From contig JAUDYN010000003.1 of assembly GCA_030407005.1 (NCBI GenBank), positions 2,480,001 to 2,544,000 on the forward strand: a DNA stretch of 64,000 nucleotides, given 5' to 3'. The number at the start of each line of letters is the position of its first letter. Position 1 is the stretch's first letter. Shown piece by piece: positions 37,012 through 47,144 of this stretch. Position numbers and translations under genes: made by a program. Under the pieces are notes generated by a model. The model saw nothing but the letters and a program-made list of their open reading frames with translations, was not told the origin of the DNA and searched no databases. The DNA is from Desarmillaria ectypa. Lineage: Eukaryota > Basidiomycota > Agaricomycetes > Agaricales > Physalacriaceae.

Positions 37012-39393
37012 CTATGGATCACTACGCGAGCTGTCAAATGACTCTCGCGCGAGATCAAGGAAGCTATCGTGTATTTGTTGCTTTGCATTCACCTTTAGCG
37101 GGGGGTCCGGCTGTGTGGCTCGCTGGTGATCTCTGTCGAACTCATCGTCTATATCCAAAAAGGATGGTTTCCTCATCATCAAATTTCGCCGGAGATTGGT
37201 CTCAACCGATACCTTCCTACGCACCTTGGCGCGTGGAGGGGGGGATAAGGGCTTGATTCCATTGTCATTATGAGCGGGAGATGTTTTGGGGCGAGAACGG
37301 CGAGGTGGTGGAGGGAGGCTGATGTGATACGGATCAGATGGAGGTGAGAAAAAGGAATTCGAAGTTATGGATGAAGAGTGAGTGGGTCGCGTCGATGGGT
37401 GCGAATATAGAGACGGAATGGATATGCCTAGATTTGGACTGGCGTCAAGAGAGAATGGTGCTGCAAGACCTTCCGGGATGGGACCGTAGTCGTCATCTGC
37501 GACAATAGAAGATACCATGGAGTAGCCGCGTTGTCGCGACTGTTTACTAAGATTGAGGGCATCTTGGATATTGGCTTCTACTTCAAGGAGCTCGGCTGGT
37601 GACAATATCGACTGAGGGACGTATTCAGGCTTCGGGCTACTGGGAATGTCCGGGGTGCTTTCATCCCAAAAAGAGGATGATGGTGATAAACTTGTCTGTG
37701 ACAACAAATGACTGCCGCCGGCACGGTCAGACTCGACAGGAAGACTGAAAACTGATCGTTTATCTTCTTCAGGCGAGAGTCCCTGCGACGCCGAATGCCT
37801 CCCAAAGTGTGAGCCCGAAAATAGTCGTTTTCTCCCACCACTAGCGGACCCTCCGCCCGAACTTCCACGCTTATCTGATATGGAAGTGGAATCACCAACT
37901 GAGTTATTGTTGTGACGCAGTGGCAGAGGTAGTGGAGGGATCATGGGAAGGCGGGCATGATGAAATGATCTCTGTTTCCGTGGTGCCTTCTCAACTTCAG
38001 GGTCAGTTGTAGTAGTGGGTGGAGCTGATGACCCTCCGGAGCTGCCCCTCTTCGTCAGGGACTGATGAGACATCGACTTTTTAAGGGTACGGCTTGCTTT
38101 AGGAGAAGACAACGGGGACTTGTCGAGCTCGGAAGGGGTATCCCTATGCAATCTATCCTCGCGCGGAATATAATGTTGGTTGGCCATGTACGGTTCCCTC
38201 ATCGAAGAGGTGAAAGAAGATGATGCAGAACCCCCTGATATGTCAGGCAACAGTACTACATCCGCGTCGTCATCAACTATGGGTACGGGGACTGGAGGGG
38301 GACGAGGCAGTCGCTGAGTAGGGGGTGCGCTTGGCGGCAAGCCCATTCGTTGGATGGACGCCTGACGTACGATAACGCGGGGGGAAGAAGTTGAAGCTTT
38401 GTCTGGAGACTGCACAGAATCCCTGCGAAGAAAGTTTGGTGAATAAATGCCGTCACTTTCCGTCAGGCCTCGGGCGCGAAGCGATGGTCTTGTTACATGT
38501 GAAGCGTCAGGTTGGCTCAATCGGTTGTTGTCTGTTAGGGTGACTGATGACGAATTCTTGATAATTGGAATTCCGGAAGATGGGAGGGTTTCCCATGCAG
38601 CATCCCTGACATTCCGGGTGACTTCAGCAGAAACCACAGACGAATGCATGGATCCATTGCGACGCAAATCACCTCCAGATTTCCTACGTAAAAGGTTTAG
38701 CACGAAATGAAATGAGAGAAGGACGCGTGAGACGTACTTGGACGTAAGCTTTCGCCGAACGGGTATATCTGGCGACGACGCCGTACGGGAAGTCGGACTA
38801 AACGACGGTGCATCGCCGTAATAGTTCGAGTGAGACGAGGACGAAGCATAGGATCCACGGTTAATCCCCGAGTCACTCCGTTTGGAGTATTCTATGATGG
38901 AGGAATTTGAGTAAACCGAGAGACGGTTCGGGTCTACAGGAGAGTGAGGTATGAATATACCATGGGAGGCAAAAGGATCTATGTCTGACAATGTCAGTAA
39001 TGACTGGTGGTGCATTTCTCGGTTGCTGTCGACCGGAGTACGGGGCTCCGATGATTCTGCCTGCGAGAGAGTGGATGAAACAGATTTGGATGGGGGCCGA
39101 GTGTGCTGGACGTTGTGAGACTTTGATCGCTCCAGATCCGGCGGTGAGACAGCAGAGAGAACGGGTCGGGCGGGAGGCAAGGGAGGGTCTTGTATGGCCA
39201 AGGAAGGGTGCTTCTTGGACTTGAAAACAGAAGTCAGAGAATTAAACTTGCTGCTAGAAGATTTAGTAGAAGACGTCGAGCTTCCCGGGGTAAAATCCTG
39301 GGACATGTCCTTGTGCTGAGCAGTATACTTGGCGTGTTTTGAGGACCACCAACTTCGCGAAGCCTGGTCATGGCGCGAGATAGCGGGCGACAT
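37012..39393 (-). CDS. Ser/Pro-rich basic orphan protein
   Basis: One nearly continuous minus-strand frame of 793 codons runs from Met 39393 (MSPAISRHDQASRSWWSS) to TGA at 37012. A probable 54-nt intron at 38684-38737 (GTACGT...ACGTAG) has no stop and keeps frame; its removal deletes 18 hydrophobic-looking residues and leaves 775. The protein is dominated by Ser, Pro, Arg and His, with Pro runs (RLPRPPPVPVPIVDDDADV; SLPPPPRRSRPKTSP) that could bind SH3 domains. Near the end is SPAELLEVEANIQDALNLSK, the most ordered helix. No catalytic motif or membrane segment is visible. Likely a disordered cytoskeletal, polarity or signalling scaffold, which is inference from composition only. Confidence 0.7.
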   Translation of the reverse strand: MSPAISRHDQASRSWWSSKHAKYTAQHKDMSQDFTPGSSTSSTKSSSSKFNSLTSVFKSKKHPSLAIQDPPLPPARPVLSAVSPPDLERSKSHNVQHTRPPSKSVSSTLSQAESSEPRTPVDSNREMHHQSLLTLSDIDPFASHGIFIPHSPVDPNRLSVYSNSSIIEYSKRSDSGINRGSYASSSSHSNYYGDAPSFSPTSRTASSPDIPVRRKLTSKYVSRVLLSFHFVLNLLRRKSGGDLRRNGSMHSSVVSAEVTRNVRDAAWETLPSSGIPIIKNSSSVTLTDNNRLSQPDASHVTRPSLRARGLTESDGIYSPNFLRRDSVQSPDKASTSSPRVIVRQASIQRMGLPPSAPPTQRLPRPPPVPVPIVDDDADVVLLPDISGGSASSSFTSSMREPYMANQHYIPREDRLHRDTPSELDKSPLSSPKASRTLKKSMSHQSLTKRGSSGGSSAPPTTTTDPEVEKAPRKQRSFHHARLPMIPPLPLPLRHNNNSVGDSTSISDKRGSSGGGSASGGRKRLFSGSHFGRHSASQGLSPEEDKRSVFSLPVESDRAGGSHLLSQTSLSPSSSFWDESTPDIPSSPKPEYVPQSILSPAELLEVEANIQDALNLSKQSRQRGYSMVSSIVADDDYGPIPEGLAAPFSLDASPNLGISIPSLYSHPSTRPTHSSSITSNSFFSPPSDPYHISLPPPPRRSRPKTSPAHNDNGIKPLSPPPRAKVRRKVSVETNLRRNLMMRKPSFLDIDDEFDRDHQRATQPDPPLKVNAKQQIHDSFLDLARESFDSSRSDP

Positions 39394-40041
39394 GGAAGGT
39401 TAATGACAGAATAAAAGATAGGAACAGCGGGAAAGTAAGGTAGGAGAAGGATTGGGGATTTACAGAGCTAACCTGGCCTTGTGAGCGCAGGAGCAAGTGT
39501 CGACAAGGTCAAAACATAGACGTTGTCGTCGTTGTCGTTGGCAAAAGAGTTTAGCGTCTGGACTGGTCGAATTGTTTTCTAACACGTTCTGATCCTGCCG
39601 TAAAAGCAATCGGTCTCCTGGAAACGTCCGTAATCTGAAAAAGGTAATTTTACGTCTCCTTCTGGCCATCAGGCGAATCATGCGGATTCTGTCCGGCGGT
39701 CCCTAAGCTGCCCCTTGGAAGCAGACAATATATATATTGAGAAGATCCTGTCTATCGATTTTCGTCAAATTGACTCGTCTATCCTCTTCTCACGACATCC
39801 ATCGTACCCAAATAATACAATGCTATACTCCACCGGCTCGGGCTGTGGAAGTATCATCATCTTTGCCCGGGAAAACATAATAATCCGAGCCCTGGATCCA
39901 TCTGAGCGGTATGATCGCTGAGGTTGAATGCGCACTAACCTGGCAAATCCCGCAAGGAACTCCAAAGGCACCCTTACTCGGCTATGTACCGCATCAAATT
40001 TAAGTCGGCATCGAAAGACTTTATTGTACGCATACAAACCT
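39394..40041. other. Intergenic with low-complexity and palindromic bits
   Basis: Upstream of the Ser-rich gene, a run of GTY triplets (about 39518-39542) and a perfect 14-bp palindrome at 39726-39739 (CAATATATATATTG) stand out. A 73-residue minus-strand Arg-rich frame at 39460-39681 could be 5'-UTR or an upstream frame; I do not call it. Confidence 0.45.
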
Positions 40042-40983
40042 CTACCCCAGCTCCGCCCATACATCTTCAGTATCTCTGTCTCGTGTAGCTTCCGCAGCTC
40101 GGGGCATGGCAGACATGGTAGAATTTCTACCTTGCGGTCGTTGTTCTGAACCCGCGTCGAACAGTATGGGGTTTCGCACTAGTGGTCGGCCAAGTTCAGC
40201 GTCTTCTTCCTCATCACTGTCAATATCAATATCAAGGTTGTATCGCCGTGCAGCATTGATGTCGATGGGCTTCGGCCGCGAGAATATAGACTGCCCCGAT
40301 CTTTGGTAGGGACAACATCAGCATCAAAAATGATGGAATTTTCAATGAACATACTGTCTCATGACCGCAGCGAGACGACTGAATTGAAGAACATTCCGAG
40401 CAACGAGCAGCAGCGTGTCCAGAATTTCTTCCTCTTTGCTAGCGGACCCACACGATGAGGCAAATGCGAGTACCAGTAAAGTAAGAGCGCAGAAGACGGT
40501 GAGAATGAGATCTACAACATTGAATGGTGATTTCCAGAATTGCTATCATCATGATATTCATGAGCACGCACACTAGGAGACAGATGCATCATGCTTACAC
40601 GTCCAAATGCAACAAACCGTACACCGACTTCAAGTATCATCGCCACGTTGATGATAATTTCAAGAATATAGAAGGGAAGACCGGGACACCCGTCTACGAG
40701 GCTAAGCACCACCGTCGTCACCGACAACGCGGCCATTCCAAGATACAGAATGATATATGTCCGTGAGTGAACAAATCGGTTAGCCAGTCCTTTGGTTATT
40801 TCTTGGCGCGTCAGAGCATAAATGGAACGAGTTGGCCTGTGAATAACGGTTGGGTCATGACACGCAACAGAGACAACATGCTTACTCAGGACGCAAAGGC
40901 ATATTAACATCATCAGCATCACGATTGAATGGATCATTCTCCTCGTATTCGATGTCGTCCTGTATGTCCGTGGGTGGAGACAT
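40042..40983 (-). CDS. Voltage-sensor-like four-helix membrane protein
   Basis: It reads from Met 40983 (MSPPTDIQDDIEYEENDPF), with an acidic N-terminus, to TAG at 40042. After an intron comes RPTRSIYALTRQEITKGLAN, then four hydrophobic helices. They are S1-like YIILYLGMAALSVTTVVLSL, S2-like FYILEIIINVAMILEVGVRF (acidic residues), S3-like SPFNVVDLILTVFCALTLLV (Asp in FNVVD) and S4-like LLVARNVLQFSRLAAVMRQS with three Arg. No pore loop or S5-S6 follows; instead a hydrophilic tail with DIDIDSDEEEDAELG ends the protein, about 250 residues in all. The layout is that of a voltage-sensor domain alone, as in proton channels or VSD-only membrane proteins. The S4 Arg spacing (7 and 6) departs from the classic every-third pattern, so channel activity is unproven. 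Confidence 0.72.
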
Positions 40984-41150
40984 GGTGAATGTCAAGTCCA
41001 GAAAGAAACCGTGAAAGCGGCCGGCAGAGAAGGGCTCTGACAAGCACGTGCAAACATCTCGCACCCCTTGAGTTGGTCCCTCTTTGTCGCAATTCAGGGC
41101 TTGCGTCTACACAACCTACTTTACACTCATTCATCCAACACTTCATCAAA
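40984..41150. promoter_or_regulatory. Divergent promoter between the VSD-like gene and CWC25
   Basis: 167 bp separate the start codons. A CACGTG E-box-like core lies at about 41045-41050 within AAGCACGTGCAA. Confidence 0.45.
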
Positions 41151-42527
41151 ATGGGTGGTGGTGACTTAAACATGAAGAAGTCCTGGCACCCGCTCCTGTT
41201 GAAGAATCAGGAGCGGGTCTGGCTTGAGGAAAAGAAGGCTGTGAGTCAAATTCATGATTTTTGCAAGTTTACAATTTTGACATGGCACTATCCGTATTAG
41301 CTTGAGGAGAAGAAAAAGCTAGACCAACTCCGCAAGGAAAAGGAAGAAGAGCGGCAACTTCAAGAACTGCAGCGACTTCAAGAAGAGAAAACAGGGAAGA
41401 AACGGACGGAGAAGCTTGAATGGATGTACACGACTCCGGCGACGGGCAGCAGTCAGAATCCAAACGATCTCGAGGATTATCTTCTTGGGAAGAAGAGGGT
41501 GGACAAGATCTTAACGGCGGACGAGAATGCTAAGGTACGTACACTCATATTACTGCTGAACCCGTAATCTAACCACGCTGAACAGCTTGGTGCCTCTCAC
41601 AAGAACTTCATCGCCGTCCAAAATGCCAACAACGCTCGCGACATTGCTGCGAAAATCCGCGAAGACCCTCTACTTGCCATCAAACAGCAGGAGCAGGCGG
41701 CTTATGAAGCTTTAATGGCTAACCCTCTTCGCCTCAGGGAGATGCAGGAGCGCAATGGTATCAAGCCAAAGAAAGATAAGAAACAGAGGAAATCGGAGAA
41801 AGAGGAAAAGAAGCGATTGAAGCTGGAGCATAAACAGAGACGGGGCAGATACTCTCGCTCACCAAGTCCCTTGGACGACCACAACAGGTCGAGGTCTCGC
41901 TCTCCAAACCGTTATGGTCGACCCCGTCGCTCTCGTAGTCGAAGTCCCTTTGATAGACGTCCTTCGTCATTGCCGTTCCGCTCTCGCTACGGTGACCGAA
42001 GCAGCAGCGAAGACGAATATCCTTCACGACACCATACAGGCCGCAGTCCTTCGCCGCTGTATCGCCGCCGTTACGACAGCCCCCCTCGCGACTCGCGTCG
42101 GCGTCACCATGACGAACCGTCTCAAAACGACAGACGCCGACCCATGTCTTATGATAGATCCGAAGAACACGGGAAACGTGCGCGCAGTTCAAGTAGGGAG
42201 AGATACGATCGTCACACCACGAAACGAGTCCGCACGAGTCCGCCTCCTGTCCGTTTATCTGACAACCGTGTCGCTGAAGACCGCGTGGCCCGGCTGGCTG
42301 CCATGGCCGCCGATGCCACTACTGTGAGCAGCGAGCGGAAAGAGCGTCTAGCGCAAATGTTGGAGAAAGAGAAGGCTGACCATGCTGCGGAGGAACAGGC
42401 CAGGGCCAAGTCGAAAGGCATGGGAGGGTTCTTGAGCCAGGAGTCGAAGAAGGTGTTTGGAGGTTCTGGTGGTCTGGAGGATAGGATCAGAAGGGGTCGT
42501 GGCGGTATGGTTGTTGATGCTGATTGA
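41151..42527 (+). CDS. CWC25: Pre-mRNA splicing factor CWC25
   Basis: CWC25 enters the activated spliceosome to promote the first transesterification step. The start [19 protein letters not shown] followed by [20 protein letters not shown] is the diagnostic N-terminal CIR/Cwf25 motif, with intron junctions at about 41240 and 41300. Next come [36 protein letters not shown] and a second intron near 41536-41585. The central part includes [20 protein letters not shown] and [17 protein letters not shown]. The C-terminal half is a typical RS-rich domain with many SRSRSP units, and the end is [19 protein letters not shown]. The length, near 400 residues, is normal. It diverges from the VSD-like gene. 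Confidence 0.94.
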
Positions 42528-42891
42528 TTGATGTCTTACGTTCTGTAGTTATTATATGGAGTTTTATTCAAGCTATCCCTATCCTATACAATTCATCGGA
42601 CTGATCCTTATGAGATTGAGGGTGCAAAAAAATCAGGTGCGATAACTAAATAGCCCGGTAAGGCTGCTTCATTTCCATCGCGGAACTCGCATTTGTGTAT
42701 AGATACTAGCAAAATTGAGTATGTGTATTGGAGAGATAAATGTACAGTGATAGCAAAGCTGGTAACTACGACAGGATGTAACGATACATTTGACAACGAC
42801 ATGAGACCCAAGAAAATTTGTGTGATGAGGTATGAAGCTTACACCCCCGTTTTTTTGGAGCAAGACAATTTTGGGACGACGGAGGGGGAGC
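42528..42891. other. Convergent 3' region, no gene
   Basis: AT-rich sequence between CWC25 and the small orphan. Short overlapping frames on both strands share no splice or composition support. Confidence 0.5.
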
Positions 42892-43454
42892 TTAGTCCAA
42901 GCGAGAGATACGAAGACGACGGGTGACAGCAAGGGCTAGCTCCTGGTCAAATCAATAAGTATATATGACAGGGAAAGACGGATAAAGGCCTAACAATGAC
43001 TAGGACCGACAGGCGCCTAACGCGGCCACGAGGAGGCTGAACAGCGCCAGGCTCCGGATTTGCCTGAAGGGCCTCATTGAGAGCCATTTCTTCCTCCGTG
43101 GGGTGAGGGCGGTGAGGCTGTAATGATCATCAAACCAAACCCGCATCCGTAAACAGATGATCACTCACGAGGGCTACAGTGAAAAAGACGCGGTCGTCCC
43201 AATCAGTATGACCGTCGCGAGTAGTGGTCTGCGCAACTTTAGTTAAGAATAACCAAGTTCAGGGAAACCACGGTCACCATTAGAGGGTGGTTTCTGTTGG
43301 CGTAGGCGTGTCCATAAGGCTCGTATCGAAAGACAAGGGAGGGCAGAGGAACGTGTTGATAGTATATGGTAGCACTGGTGGGGATAGTCTCAGCTTGAAG
43401 GAAAATTGAATACATAGAAGGGAAGTGGCGGTCGCGGATACGGGATGGAGGCAT
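42892..43454 (-). CDS. Small orphan protein (four exons)
   Basis: Exons join in frame on the minus strand. MPPSRIRDRHFPSMYSIFL through YANRNHPLM is spliced to TTTRDGHTDWDDRVFFTVAL, then PHRPHPTEEEMALNEALQAN and RGRVRRLS. The last exon is ELALAVTRRLRISRLD with TAA at 42892. Every intron has GT-AG ends and the junctions leave one clean frame of about 130 residues. The middle part (acidic WDD, EEEMALNEALQANPEPG helix) looks constrained. No recognised domain, signal peptide or membrane helix is present. Confidence 0.6.
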
Positions 43455-45611
43455 GAGGATGAAAAGAGACGAAAGAGCGTGGTGGGAGAGTGAAAAGAAG
43501 AGAGATAACTACCCTGGTCGGCTTCCCTAGCTTTTAATGTGCGCCTGGGCTTCGATATCGGGAACCGAATCCGTATCGAGCCAGTGGGTTACCCAGTATG
43601 TTTGGCGTAAACATTGGAATGACATAAGAGGAATTTCGAGCACAAATATACGTTCTCACAGTGTCATGTCTGCTCTCCAAAAAAGCCCGACAATAATGTC
43701 CAGTCCAAATGGATTGACCGCCATACAGGAGAACATGGCCCCAATATCCCCAAGACCATGGCGACGCGTATTTCCAGGTACGATGACTTGAACCCGAGAC
43801 CGTTCCTACCGCGTGGGCCAGTATACCGAGTTACTGGAAACTCGAATGACGGCTTTGACGACCGACGACGGGTCTTCTCCCGTCGCTCCGACTCCTCTCT
43901 GGCATCTCATCTCTCTCCCTCTTGGTTATTACGCGTATATTCCAAATTCCACGCCGCCAATATCTGAATGACACCGGAGGCAAATTTCGGGGGCCCACCA
44001 ATTATGTGACGTTACCATGTTACGTAAGTAACTAAATGTCACGTCTGTAACGCGTGAGTCATGAATTCTGCTAACGCGTAACAAGACGACTCACATCATA
44101 CTCCCACTGTAATTTCTAACAAACATGTGTACCCCCCCATGGTTGCTACAACATGATTAAGGTAAAACCGGTGTGCTTCCAGAATATTTCAAGGACCAGC
44201 AAAGGCTACAACATATGTGTGGACGTCAAGCACCCGCTGACGCCGGCTAGTCAAAGACAATTCTCAAGAGAACCTGAAGAACCTGAAGACATACCTGCAA
44301 ATATTGTATCCAAACACTACGCCCCCAGCCCAATTCAATCATATTGCCCTGTTGCAACTGTCTCTGGAAACCTGATCCTCTTGAGCCCACTGAGCGGACG
44401 CCGATAAACTTGATAGCACTAAGGACTGGAAGGTTCAATGTCATGTCAGGAAGACCACTGTTATATCTTCAAGTCCAAAGGAACCTCTTTTTTCATTTTG
44501 GCGTCCCATTGGCAAAAGACAACTGTAGGCATTGTTTCTAGTCGCGTGCCTCCATCCACGCAACGGAATGTCTATGAGAGAACTAAATGCTGTCCAGAAG
44601 CTTCGGAATGACAACCGATATGATAGAGCAAGACCTGCTGCACGAACAACGAAAACCAGAGACCGACGAGAATAAATTTCGAGAAAACTGGTCATTCCGC
44701 TATTTTTTTTGCAAGTCAATGAAATATCACTCTGAAGCCTTGATGGTACAACACTGGACCATGTCCGTGTCAGGAGAGCGACCTCGACGATGCAAGCAAA
44801 GATGATGGTGGTTTGATTTCTGGTGTCCAACGGATGTCGCACAAACAAACTGCCGCCTTCCGATTACCCTTGTTCTGTTGCCGGACACCCCAAAATGCTC
44901 AAAGGCTCCTTCGGTCGACCTCTTCCTTGATCTGCACTCTCCTATGCAATGACATTTTCTTGCGAAATTTTATCTCATCTTTTGTGTCCCTTACAGACCG
45001 TCCCTGGACAACAACAGCCGCTACTGGACTGTTGACTATACGCTACTCCTATTTTCTGGTTACATATCTTCCAGGTAAGCTTCCGGATCTGATAATTCTT
45101 TTTTGCCACGGTTGGATTTAATTCCTGGGCCGTTGCCGTGCTCCGTCACTCCTAAACCGGATTTTTCGGTGCCACCTGCGAAGCACGCCGTCGATGACGG
45201 TCACAAACTGGCTACGAGGTACTCTCTATCCTCTCAGCGCTCTCAAAGCAGTTGTGATCAACCGCTGGATGAAACAAGATCGGTGTCCGACGTCTGTGAC
45301 CGCATAAATTCGCTCAAGTGCGCTCTTAACTTTGTTATCTCGACAAACTAAACTTTATTTACCGTTCAACCACCCCGAGCCTCAGAAAATCTGGTTCACA
45401 GCATAGCGCGACATCACAAACCTTTTACTCTCGACGACTAAACCACTTCAGGAATCTAGCTTTGCGCGTGGAACAACTATGTGGATATATGCGTGTCGTT
45501 GCATGAAAAAATAGGAATATTATGAGAACTTGTACAATAAACACGAAAGTCGTGACGAATTCTATGGCTCTCTCAGCTTCGATCGGTTTTGATCCTACGC
45601 CTACCAATCGA
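43455..45611. other. Gene-poor 2.2-kb stretch
   Basis: No gene can be supported firmly. The left part is the promoter side of the minus-strand orphan and includes a palindrome cluster at 44005-44095. A direct duplication of AACCTGAAG occurs at about 44272-44289. Plus-strand fragments at roughly 44800-45351 have coding-like composition (for example NCRLPITLVLLPDTPKCSKA, then DFSVPPAKHAVDDGHKLATR ending at 45351). They could not be joined with acceptable splice sites and may be a decayed or missed gene. Confidence 0.4.
44005..44095. promoter_or_regulatory. Cluster of bZIP-like and MluI-box-like palindromes
   Basis: Within 90 bp lie TGACGTTA (44007-44014), TTACGTAA (44020-44027), TGTCACGTC (about 44037-44045), two copies of TAACGCGT (about 44047 and 44073) and TGAGTCA (44055-44061). 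TGACGT, TTACGTAA and TGAGTCA are known bZIP-type cores and ACGCGT is the MluI cell-cycle box core in yeasts. The dense packing suggests an enhancer-like element about 0.6 kb upstream of the minus-strand orphan at 42892-43454. The function is inferred from motifs only. Confidence 0.35.
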
Positions 45612-46154
45612 TTAATCCTCCGAGTCAGTGGTCGACATGGACGATGAATACGAGGAGTATGCGGAACCCGTGGCAGTCGATGGAGAGGCGCAGGATGAGA
45701 TTGTACATAGATGAGGACAAGGAGCAAGGAAGCTGTTGCCGTCATGAGCGAATTTCGATGATCCCAGAAGCCTTGACGCTCTTTCGCCTAGTTGGTCAAC
45801 TAAAGACTGGTGGTGGGACATCAACGTTTTCTTGACAATAGCCTACCATGTCCGTCGTAAGTCTGACGCCCTTAACACAGAGTCGTCACTTACCGCTTGG
45901 CTATCTTCAGTTTCTGGGATCGCCAATTTGATAGTCGCCGACGACAAAGTCTCCCACGCCCAGAGTAAATCGAATGAATTTCTGTCGGTCCCGCCTTTGA
46001 GCTGTGCTACCATGGGGTACACCGTTCCAGCCTGAATATCATCATTAACTGTTTCGTTGCAGAGTCCGAGAATATATAGACTCGCCTTTCGCGGACGATC
46101 TGCTGGCGGCTTCTGAAGAACGTCACAAAAGCGAATGGTAGCGATGGATGACAT
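45612..46154 (-). CDS. Small orphan protein with Ser-rich acidic tail
   Basis: The minus-strand exon from Met 46154 (MSSIATIRFCDVLQKPPADR) continues through SLYILGLCNETVNDDIQAGT and DRNSFDLLWAWETLSSATIK. It is best spliced near 45890 to TLMSHHQSLVDQLGERASRL, ending SSYSSSMSTTDSED with TAA at 45612. The result is about 160 residues. The frame extends upstream without stop to Met 46406, so a longer start is possible, though that extension has weak coding character. No known domain. I infer a real gene from frame length and ordered composition in the first exon. Confidence 0.45.
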
Positions 46155-47144
46155 TGTAGTGATGCTTGTCCAGGTTATAGAGAGCGTTGGATTTAATAGT
46201 AAGCAGATGTGGTGGTGGCAAGAAAGAACGATGTAGAAAGTTGTATTCCGATCTGGCTCTGTTTTATGGCTGCTACTTACCGGTTCACCTGGTGGGTCAT
46301 ACAGTCGATCGCGTTCATTTTTCCTGACTAAAAATAGAGGTGATGTCATTAGTGAATCATCGCGTTTGAAAGTCGGAAAGTTGCTAGGGCTTGTGCGATC
46401 GCCCAACGTCCATTTTGAAATACGTGCTTCGCTAGCTTAGAGGGTGCCCTTCTGGGGTTCGTCTATATTCTACCTTGTCTTTCTATATTTTTGACACAGA
46501 GACTCTATGAAAGGCATCAAGGCAACTTCATCGTAACACCCAGTATTTCATTGTAATTTCTGGGCCTTTCAAAATCGGCCATTTCATCACACTTGACTGC
46601 GTTGAATTTTTTGGTTTAGTTCCCTGTGGATGGACTTGTTTGAATTATCTTTGGATAGACCTCTGTTCGAACGGATCTGTTTGATTTTGCTGAGGCATGA
46701 AAATTTCCACGCACCATGCATCGAGACACGGTGCTCCGTGCTCATGTTTCATTCTTTAGATCACTATACATGATCCTTTAATTCTAAACCTCGACAATGC
46801 ATAGGTTGTGGAATCCAAGTTGTTCATTGTTGTACACAAAGTGTCGTGGGTACGTTCCGTTCCCAGGCGAGCCGTCAGGATTGATTACGCTAGCGGGATG
46901 CGGTTGACCAAACGGCTTTCCTGTTTCTGTCTTTTCCTGATTTTTCGTGTACCTCCAACTTCGAACTTCATCAATACCATTGTTCACTACCGTGCGAACG
47001 GCAGCCTACTAGACAACAACATACCACGGCAATCAACGGAAAAGGTTTGATGGTAGAGTGATCATCATGGCCTGATCCTCCATCTATCGGCTCTTGTGCT
47101 CTAAACGGCCGCCTTTTCTTCATCAAATCGTCTCCCACGGTGCC
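46155..47144. other. AT-rich intergenic region, no gene
   Basis: T-rich sequence between two divergent genes. It carries 5' flanks of both and only short frames without support. Confidence 0.5.

Noticed and set aside
44441..44848. Minus-strand 135-codon frame
   Set aside because: No splice partners, no recognisable motif and random-looking composition; not called.
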